This document shows positions 6,910-12,089 of a stretch of DNA of 12,089 bases, piece by piece. The stretch is from CAYSIX01 sp964431205 (GTDB lineage: Bacteria; Planctomycetota; Phycisphaerae; Phycisphaerales; Phycisphaeraceae): positions 1-12,089 of the forward strand of contig CAYSIX010000124.1 of assembly GCA_964431205.1 (NCBI GenBank), given 5' to 3'. Each line of letters opens with the position of its first letter. The stretch's first letter is position 1. Under the pieces are notes generated by a model. The model was not told the origin of the DNA. It searched no databases and saw only the letters and a program-made list of their open reading frames with translations. Both the position numbers and the translations under genes were made by a program.

Positions 6910-8290
6910 GCTTGGTGAGCGTCTGCGGTGGCGGCGCGGACGGGACGATCCCATCGGGGAACATCTCGGCCTTCTGCTGCTCGGTCAGCTCGCCCAGTTC
7001 AAGGCGGACGCGTCGGTCTTCGGCCGTGGTCGGCCCGACGCTTCGACGCTTCTGCTCACGCTCACGCACTTCGAGCACGTCCTTGGGGATCGGCCCGGGT
7101 TTGAAGTCCGGGTACTCCATCTTCTCGATCAGCACGCCGGTGAGCTTTTCGATCTCGGTCAGCCGCTGGCCCTCCTCGGGCGTGACGAACGACCACGCCA
7201 CCCCCCGCCGCCCGGCGCGGGCCGTGCGGCCGATGCGGTGCACGTACACCTCCGGGTCCTCCGGCAGGTCGTAGTTGATCACGTGGGTGATGTGCTCGAC
7301 GTCGAGGCCGCGGGCGGCCAGGTCGGAAGCGATCAGCACGTTCAAGCGTCCCTCGCGCATCGACTCCATGACGCGCGTGCGCTTCTTCTGGTGCATGTCG
7401 CCGTGGATCTCCTTGGCCGCGATGTCGTGGTCACGCAGGTATTGGGTGACCTTGTGGACGGTGGCCTTGGTGCGGCAGAACACCAGCGTGGTCTCGGGTT
7501 TTTCGTGGCGGAGCAGGTGCAGCAGCAGGGTGCGTTTGTCCCACGGCTCGACGGGCAGGTGCTTCTGATCGACCATGCCGACGGTCAGCGAGCTGCCGAC
7601 GGTGGTGATCTTCTCGGCGTCGTCGCGCATGAAGGTGCGGGCGAGGCGCTCGATCTCTTCGCCGATGGTGGCCGAGACGAAGATGGTCTGGTGCGGGCAG
7701 GTGATGGCCTTGAGGATGCGGCGGATGTCGTCGCGGAAGCCGATGTCGAGCATTCGGTCGACCTCGTCGAGGACGGCGAAGCGGACGTGGTCGAAGCTGA
7801 TCTGGCGCCGGCCGCGCAGGTCCATGACCCGGCCGGGGGTGCCGACGAGCAGTTGAGCGCCGCCCTCGACGGCGCGGCGTTGGTGTCGCATGGACTCGCC
7901 GCCGATGATGCAGGCGGTGCGGATGGGCGTGTGCTTGGCCAGCTCGTCGAGCTCGGCGGCGACCTGAGCGGCCAGCTCGCGGGTGGGGGTGAGGATCAGG
8001 GCCTGCATGGAGACGTTGGGGTCGGCCAGGTGGAGGATGGGCAGGCCGAAGGCGGCGGTCTTGCCCGTGCCGGTCTTGGCCTGGCCGATGACGTCGCGTC
8101 CGGCGAGGATGGCGGGGATCAGCTTGGCCTGGATGGAGGTGGGCCGGTCGAAGCCGGTGTCGCGGACGCCCTTGAGGACGCTCTCGCGAAGGCCCAGGGA
8201 TTCAAAGGTCGCGTTGGGATCGAACGCGTCTTCCACGGCGGGGAGGGTCGTCAGGTCGTCGGATTCGGAAGCGGGAGCAATGGGGGTCAT
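6887..8290 (-). CDS. DEAD-box ATP-dependent RNA helicase (motif II is DEVD)
   Basis: This 467-residue RNA helicase probably remodels structured RNA in ribosome assembly, mRNA turnover or cold adaptation. All SF2 motifs are visible: the Q motif (Phe29 through Gln54 in GFDRPTSIQ), Walker A AKTGTGKT (71-78), PTRELA (102-107), TPGR (151-154), motif II DEVD (175-178), SAT (206-208), LVFCRTK (269-275), ASDLAARGLD (321-330) and HRIGRTARAG (351-360). The helicase core is followed by about 90 residues containing charged stretches and ending in a very basic tail, RYRRRGR, as in RhlE-like proteins, where such tails help bind RNA. Motif II has Val in place of Ala; the Asp and Glu needed for Mg-ATP are kept. 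ATG at 8290 is chosen because only about 28 residues precede the Q motif. No clear Shine-Dalgarno site is seen. It converges on the lipoprotein gene with six bases between the stops. Confidence 0.94.
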   Translation of the reverse strand: MTPIAPASESDDLTTLPAVEDAFDPNATFESLGLRESVLKGVRDTGFDRPTSIQAKLIPAILAGRDVIGQAKTGTGKTAAFGLPILHLADPNVSMQALILTPTRELAAQVAAELDELAKHTPIRTACIIGGESMRHQRRAVEGGAQLLVGTPGRVMDLRGRRQISFDHVRFAVLDEVDRMLDIGFRDDIRRILKAITCPHQTIFVSATIGEEIERLARTFMRDDAEKITTVGSSLTVGMVDQKHLPVEPWDKRTLLLHLLRHEKPETTLVFCRTKATVHKVTQYLRDHDIAAKEIHGDMHQKKRTRVMESMREGRLNVLIASDLAARGLDVEHITHVINYDLPEDPEVYVHRIGRTARAGRRGVAWSFVTPEEGQRLTEIEKLTGVLIEKMEYPDFKPGPIPKDVLEVREREQKRRSVGPTTAEDRRVRLELGELTEQQKAEMFPDGIVPSAPPPQTLTKRYRRRGR

Positions 8291-8541
8291 ACGGGGTTCA
8301 ACTCGAGATATCAGGCCGTCGGCGGGGAAAACTGCGACCGCGGGAGGGCTTGTGCCGACGTCAAAGACCGTTGGGGCTGGCGGCGGACGCCCGCGCCGAC
8401 GGGCGTTGCGGGTGTAAGTCGATGCCCAAACAACCGTTGCCCCGCCTCACGCACACCGAAAGTGTAGCAGGGAACCGTCCGGTGATACAACTACGCGGAC
8501 CATTGACGTTACCCCACCCCGTGCAAGTGGACCCGCCGGAC
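8291..8541. promoter_or_regulatory. Divergent intergenic region between the DEAD-box helicase and alr genes
   Basis: These 251 bases lie between two divergent starts and should contain both promoters. On the alr side there is a weak AT-richer box, TACAAC at 8486-8491, with no matching -35. TTGACG at 8503-8508 has no -10 at the usual distance. On the helicase side nothing convincing is seen. The forward frame is open through much of this region, but its translation shows no recognisable domain. Confidence 0.35.
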
Positions 8542-9783
8542 ATGGCCGAACCCAGTTGGATCGAAGTGGATCTGAATCGGATCGCCGCCAACGTGGAGGC
8601 GTTGCGCTGCCTGCTGCGGAGCAAGCCGGGCGACGAGGTGGATCGGCCGAGCTACCGCAAGCGTCGGGGCCAGCGGGCGGCGATCTGCGGGGTGGTCAAG
8701 AAGGACGCGTACGGGCTGGGGGCGGCGATGGTCGCGCCGCGGCTGGTCAAGGCCGGCTGCGAGATGCTGGCGGTCTACCACCCCGACGAGGCGGCGGAGC
8801 TGGTGCATCGGGGCGTCTCCTGCCCGATCCTGCTGTTGTCGCCGCTGCGGGAGCTGGCCCGGACGGACGCCGTGTATCGTCACGCCGTGGCCGGCAAGCT
8901 GCACCTGACGATCCACGACCCGGCCCAGATCGACCAGGTGGACGGCATCGGCCGGACGTTCGGGATCCGCGTGCCGGTGCACCTGTACCTGGACACGGGC
9001 ATGAGCCGCTCGGGCCTGAACCGCGAGCAGTTCGACGCCGCGATCGCCGGCATGCCCGATCGCAAGCACCTGCGCCTGGTCGGCATCGCCTCGCACCTGG
9101 CCACGGCGGACGAAGACCCGGACTTCGCCTATGAGCAGCTCGACCGCCTCGAGCAGGCCGTCGCCGACCACGCCGACGCGCTGCCCCCGCAGGTGATGCT
9201 GCACCTGGCCAACACGTTCGGCCTGCTGCGCGACCGCTACTTCCACCTGGACATGGTGCGCCCGGGCCTGGGGCTGTACGGCTACGGGCCCGAGCAGCTC
9301 GCGCCCGGGCCGGTGATCGCCGAGGCGGTCGAGCTCGGCCACGCGGTGCGCTGGGTCAGCCGGGTGCAGCACGTGCAGTGGTACCCGCGACGGACGCCGG
9401 TCGGCTACGGGTCCACCCATCGGTTGATCCGCGACAGCCTCCTGGGCGTCGTGCCGGTGGGCTACGCCGACGGGTATCCGGTAGGTCTGAGCAACCGGGC
9501 GATGGTGCGCGTGCTCGCGGGCGACCCGGCGACGCCGCACGTCGACGCCAAGGTGCTCGGCCGTGTGAACATGGACCAGATCGTGATCGACCTGACGGAC
9601 GTGCTGGCGGTGACCGGCGGTGAGCCGAACGCGCTGATGAACAGCAAGGTGGAGCTGATCAGCACGGATGCGGACGCGCCGAACACGGTGCCGCGGCTGG
9701 CCGAGATCGCCAAGACGAACCCGTACGAGATCCTGTGTCGGCTGTCGCCGCGGTTGAAGCGGCGGTACCGCAACGGGCACTGA
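8542..9783 (+). CDS. alr: Alanine racemase
   Basis: This PLP-dependent enzyme interconverts L- and D-alanine for peptidoglycan, here 413 residues (usual 360-390). It opens with the typical PSWIEVDLNRIAANVEAL. Lys53 in GVVKKDAYGLG is the PLP-linked lysine, and Tyr289 in VGYGSTHRL is the second catalytic base. DTGMSRSGL, HLANTFG, DMVRPGLGLYG, VPVGYADGYPVGL and GRVNMDQIVIDL are further conserved blocks. A basic and polar insert of roughly 12-15 residues (around 32-47) precedes the lysine strand, which places Lys53 later than its usual position near 35-39. ATG 8542 is preferred because family similarity begins at once. The frame stays open upstream to 8350, with ATG 8422 or GTG 8521 as alternatives, but those extra residues look like spacer. 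No good Shine-Dalgarno site is visible. It is divergent from the helicase gene across 251 bp. The enzyme implies that the host makes D-alanine, fitting a cell with peptidoglycan. Confidence 0.94.
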   Translation: MAEPSWIEVDLNRIAANVEALRCLLRSKPGDEVDRPSYRKRRGQRAAICGVVKKDAYGLGAAMVAPRLVKAGCEMLAVYHPDEAAELVHRGVSCPILLLSPLRELARTDAVYRHAVAGKLHLTIHDPAQIDQVDGIGRTFGIRVPVHLYLDTGMSRSGLNREQFDAAIAGMPDRKHLRLVGIASHLATADEDPDFAYEQLDRLEQAVADHADALPPQVMLHLANTFGLLRDRYFHLDMVRPGLGLYGYGPEQLAPGPVIAEAVELGHAVRWVSRVQHVQWYPRRTPVGYGSTHRLIRDSLLGVVPVGYADGYPVGLSNRAMVRVLAGDPATPHVDAKVLGRVNMDQIVIDLTDVLAVTGGEPNALMNSKVELISTDADAPNTVPRLAEIAKTNPYEILCRLSPRLKRRYRNGH

Positions 9784-9785
9784 GG

Positions 9786-9800
9786 CATCTCACCGAGATG
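9786..9800. terminator. Short hairpin between convergent alr and kinase genes
   Basis: CATCTC (9786-9791) and GAGATG (9795-9800) are perfect inverted halves with a three-base loop, beginning two bases after the alr stop and about 20 bases before the end of the opposing gene. The position suits a shared terminator. No T-run follows, so this is tentative. Confidence 0.35.
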
Positions 9801-9820
9801 GCCGGTGCAGCACGCGTTGC

Positions 9821-10882
9821 TCAGGCGACGGCGCGTTCGAGGACCTCGAGGGCGGCGTGGACGTGCTGGGGGTCGCCGTCGTGGGTGAGCTGGGCGGGGG
9901 TGCTCATGGCGAGCAGGGCGCGTTTGGCGTCGGCGAGGCGGGGCCAGTCTTCGTCCACGGGCAGGCCCAGGCGTTTGCGTTCGTGGGCGAGCTGGCGGAC
10001 GGGCTTGCGGCCGTCGAGCCGGTCGCGGCGGGCCCAGAACAGGTGCTCGAAATAGACGGCGTCCTCGAGCCAGTGGCCGACGCGGGTGCGGGCGAAGTCG
10101 AACAGCAGCGCGGGCCCCTCGGGCGCCCCGTTGCGGGTCATCGCGTTGCCCAGGTGCAGGTCGCCGTGGCACCAGCCGTCGGTCGGCCGACCGTTCCAGA
10201 TCTCGGCCCACTGCTTGACCCGGCGGTGCGCCTGCTTGAGGGCCTTGCTCCAGCGCTGGGCGTCGGCGACGGCGTGATCGCGAACCCGCTTGCGGGCGTG
10301 GTCGAGGATCGCCTCCCAGTCCTTCTGATCGGGTTCGCCGCGAGGGGTTTCGTGCTGACTGGCGGCGTAGAAGCGTGCGGCGGCTTCCAGCAGCAGGTCG
10401 AACTCCCGGCCGTCCCACGCGGCGCTGAGCGGGCCGTGCGGCAGCCGCTCCATCACCACCCACGCCAGGTCGTAGCCGCCCAGCGTCTCGCCGTGGGCGA
10501 AGACCTCGGGCACGATCGAGTCATGGTCCTGCAGCGTCACGAGCCAGTACCGCTCGCAGGGGGGCACGGGCAGCTTGACCACGGCGGGGCGGTCTTCGCC
10601 GCGCTCGTCGGTGAAGGTGGCGTACCCGGTCAGGGCGCCGCCGCGTTGCCAGTCGGCGCGGAACCAGCTCACGGGTGAGAGGCGACCGTCGCAGGCCTGG
10701 CGCAGGACGGGTTCGAGCAGGGTGCCGAAGGAGCCGCGGGCGCCGGTTTCGCTGAGGGAAGGGGTTTCGTGAGCGGCGGCGTCGACGGGTGAGAGGGTGC
10801 CGGCCGGTGCGATCTTCTCGGGGGGCCCGCCCGGTCCGGGCCGCTTCGTAGCTGAGTCGTCGCGACGCTCCTGGCTGGTCAT
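9821..10882 (-). CDS. Aminoglycoside-phosphotransferase-fold (APH family) kinase
   Basis: This 353-residue small-molecule kinase of the APH/choline-kinase-like superfamily transfers the ATP gamma-phosphate to an unknown acceptor. VVKL (101-104) supplies the ATP-anchoring Lys103. WVVMERLPHGPL (141-152) is the hinge region. WCHGDLHLGN (237-246) is the catalytic loop with base Asp241 and metal ligand Asn246. FDFAR (261-265) holds the metal-binding Asp262, and GHWLEDAVYFEHLFW is the helix that follows. The first 45-50 residues are Pro/Ala/Thr-rich and probably disordered. GGAGAG on the reverse strand (10887-10892), four bases from ATG 10882, supports that start in spite of the odd N-terminus. The chain ends in a helical segment. 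APH-fold proteins act on antibiotics, sugars, homoserine, methylthioribose or choline. The chromosomal, housekeeping setting and lack of close likeness to known resistance enzymes argue against a drug-resistance label. Confidence 0.82.
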   Translation of the reverse strand: MTSQERRDDSATKRPGPGGPPEKIAPAGTLSPVDAAAHETPSLSETGARGSFGTLLEPVLRQACDGRLSPVSWFRADWQRGGALTGYATFTDERGEDRPAVVKLPVPPCERYWLVTLQDHDSIVPEVFAHGETLGGYDLAWVVMERLPHGPLSAAWDGREFDLLLEAAARFYAASQHETPRGEPDQKDWEAILDHARKRVRDHAVADAQRWSKALKQAHRRVKQWAEIWNGRPTDGWCHGDLHLGNAMTRNGAPEGPALLFDFARTRVGHWLEDAVYFEHLFWARRDRLDGRKPVRQLAHERKRLGLPVDEDWPRLADAKRALLAMSTPAQLTHDGDPQHVHAALEVLERAVA

Positions 10883-11118
10883 GCCGCTCTCCGTCGCGGT
10901 TGTGAGCCGTCCGCCGTCTGCGTTACCCTACGCCGCCGCGATCGGCCGAGCAAGAGCCTCGCGGTGGCGAATCGGTCGGCGGCCGCCGCCGTTCATCGAC
11001 GGCTGGCCGGGCGGCGCGGGCCCGGCGCGGACCCGTCGCGGGGCCGATTCGTGCCTCCGGCCCCCCCGGGATCCGGGGCCCGGCACCCCGGTCCCAGCAC
11101 CCTGCACTCGGAGCCGAC
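10883..11118. promoter_or_regulatory. Divergent intergenic region between the APH-fold kinase and M29 peptidase genes
   Basis: These 236 bases separate two divergently transcribed genes and must hold the promoters of both. I see no clear sigma-70 -35/-10 pair in this very GC-rich sequence. The part next to the peptidase gene is occupied by the heptamer repeat. Shine-Dalgarno sites lie at each edge: GGAG at 11110-11113 (forward) and GGAGAG at 10887-10892 (reverse). Confidence 0.4.
11061..11109 (-). repeat. Degenerate heptanucleotide tandem repeat (GGGTGCC-like on the reverse strand)
   Basis: Seven consecutive 7-base units can be read without a slip. On the forward strand the units start at 11061, 11068 (GGGATCC), 11075 (GGGGCCC), 11082 (GGCACCC), 11089 (CGGTCCC), 11096 (AGCACCC) and 11103 (TGCACTC). 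Most end in CCC or a close variant, and the reverse-strand consensus is about GGGTGCC. It abuts the Shine-Dalgarno site of the M29 peptidase gene, so part of it is probably transcribed as leader. A related repeat lies at 112-154. Confidence 0.55.
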
Positions 11119-12089
11119 ATGCGCGACCCCCGCCTCGATCAGCTCGCCCGCGTCCTCGTCGAGTACTCCACCCGCGTCCGCGAGGACGACCTCGTGCGGA
11201 TCGGCGGGGACCCCGTCGCGATTCCGCTGATGGAGGCCGTCTACGAGGCCGCGCTGCGACGCGGGGCGCACCCCTACCTCAAGTGCGCCCCCGATTCGGT
11301 CAGCGACCTCTTTTTCGAGCACGCCACCGAAACCCAGCTCCAGTACGTCAGCCCCCTGGCGGTCCACGAGATCGAGACGATCGACGTGTCCATCGGCCTG
11401 TGGGCGGAGACCAACACCAAGAGCATGTCCCGCGTCGACCCGGCGCGGCAGAGCATGGCGTCCGCGGCCCGGGCGCCGATCCTCGACCGCTTCATGAAAC
11501 GCGCCGCCGCCTCGTCCCACCCCGACGAGCACCCCGACGTCAAGCCCCTGCGCTGGACCGGCACGCTCTTTCCCACCGCCGCCTCCGCCCAGGACGCCGA
11601 GATGAGCCTCCGGCAATACGAGGACTTTGTCTTCAACGCCGGCCACCTGAACGAGGACGATCCCGTCGCCGCCTGGCGGCAGATCGAGCGGCGGCAGCAG
11701 AAAGTCGTCGATTACCTGACCGGCAAGAAGCAGCTGCGCTTCCAGACCCCGCGCGGCACCGACCTGACCGTCAACGTCGAGGGCATGCGCTGGATCAACT
11801 GCTGCGGCAAGGAAAACTTCCCCGACGGCGAGGTCTTCACCGGGCCCAACCTCAACGCGGCCGACGGCGGGGTCAACGGCGTGGTCCGCTACAGCTTCCC
11901 CGCCGTCTACCACGGCCGCGAGGTCCCCGACATCGAGCTGACCTTCGACAAGGGCCGCGTCGTCGACGCCAAGGCCTCCCGCAACCGCGACTTCCTGCTC
12001 AAGATGCTCGACCAGGACGACGGCGCCCGCTCGCTCGGCGAGATCGCCATCGGGACCAACTTCCAGATCACCGAGTACACCCGCAACAC
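11119..12089 (+). CDS. M29-family metallo-aminopeptidase, 3' end cut off by the window
   Basis: The open frame from ATG 11119 reaches the window end without a stop: 323 complete codons plus two bases, of roughly 370-410 usual for M29 (thermophilic AmpT, AmpS, PepS). These cytoplasmic two-metal exopeptidases remove N-terminal residues from peptides. The N-terminal domain begins MRDPRLDQLARVLVEYST. LFPTAASAQDAEMSLRQYEDFVF and the NFPDGEVFTGP and LGEIAIGTN motifs are typical. By comparison with T. thermophilus AmpT, Glu238 (in DGEVF) and Glu308 (in LGEIA) are metal ligands. The remaining ligands, two His and an Asp, lie beyond the window, so completeness cannot be checked. GGAG (11110-11113), five bases before the ATG, supports the start. 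It is divergent from the APH-fold kinase gene. Confidence 0.92.
   Translation, partial: MRDPRLDQLARVLVEYSTRVREDDLVRIGGDPVAIPLMEAVYEAALRRGAHPYLKCAPDSVSDLFFEHATETQLQYVSPLAVHEIETIDVSIGLWAETNTKSMSRVDPARQSMASAARAPILDRFMKRAAASSHPDEHPDVKPLRWTGTLFPTAASAQDAEMSLRQYEDFVFNAGHLNEDDPVAAWRQIERRQQKVVDYLTGKKQLRFQTPRGTDLTVNVEGMRWINCCGKENFPDGEVFTGPNLNAADGGVNGVVRYSFPAVYHGREVPDIELTFDKGRVVDAKASRNRDFLLKMLDQDDGARSLGEIAIGTNFQITEYTRN

Noticed and set aside
7238..8467. 409-residue forward frame antisense to the DEAD-box helicase
   Set aside because: Repetitive Asp/Gly/Val/Leu composition and no motif; the reverse strand has every helicase motif in order.
8509..9780. 423-residue reverse frame opposite alanine racemase
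   Set aside because: His/Arg/Gln/Val-rich antisense translation without any domain; typical shadow of a high-GC gene.
9821..10882. Antibiotic-resistance aminoglycoside phosphotransferase
   Set aside because: Only the general APH fold is recognisable. The chromosomal housekeeping context and a divergent sequence do not support a resistance role.
10993..11913. 306-residue reverse frame opposite the M29 aminopeptidase
   Set aside because: Gly/Val/Asp-rich shadow with no motif. The forward frame, open to the window end, matches M29 throughout.

Overview
This is a very GC-rich bacterial chromosome segment. It carries eleven protein genes or gene parts, and most are housekeeping or metabolic. I see no rRNA, convincing tRNA, CRISPR array, transposase or phage gene. 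The gene content, the very high GC, the weak Shine-Dalgarno sites at several starts and the particular PfkB-like kinase, TrpF-like protein and FKBP_N lipoprotein versions suggest a planctomycete, probably of the Phycisphaerae type. That placement is inferred from protein character only; no marker RNA is present.

Layout. Positions 1-109 hold the 3' end of a probable rtcB RNA ligase gene. A short spacer with a degenerate 7-bp-period repeat follows, then six forward genes: a PfkB-family sugar or nucleoside kinase (241-1386), the replicative helicase DnaB (1496-2908), a HAL2/CysQ-type 3'(2'),5'-bisphosphate nucleotidase (3007-3999), an Rv2258c-like winged-helix SAM methyltransferase (4312-5367), a TrpF-like isomerase (5461-6159) and a lipoprotein with a Mip/FkpA-type FKBP N-terminal domain but no catalytic FKBP domain (6317-6880). 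A DEAD-box RNA helicase with a DEVD box lies on the reverse strand (6887-8290) and converges on the lipoprotein gene. Alanine racemase (8542-9783) is divergent from the helicase and converges on an aminoglycoside-phosphotransferase-fold kinase (9821-10882, reverse). The window ends inside a forward M29 aminopeptidase gene (from 11119), whose 3' part is cut off.

The genes do not form one pathway. Forward genes are separated by about 90-310 bp, so tight operon coupling is not evident. Both convergent junctions (6880/6887 and 9783/9821) contain a short perfect inverted repeat that could end transcription in both directions. The longest gene-free stretch (4000-4311) holds a possible promoter and a curious tRNA-like sequence. 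Two spacers, 112-154 and 11061-11109, carry degenerate heptanucleotide tandem repeats.

I did not find a clear new multi-gene system. The more unusual items are the heptamer repeats, the FKBP_N-only lipoprotein, the tRNA-like leader sequence, the TrpF paralogue outside any trp cluster and the DEVD motif II of the helicase.
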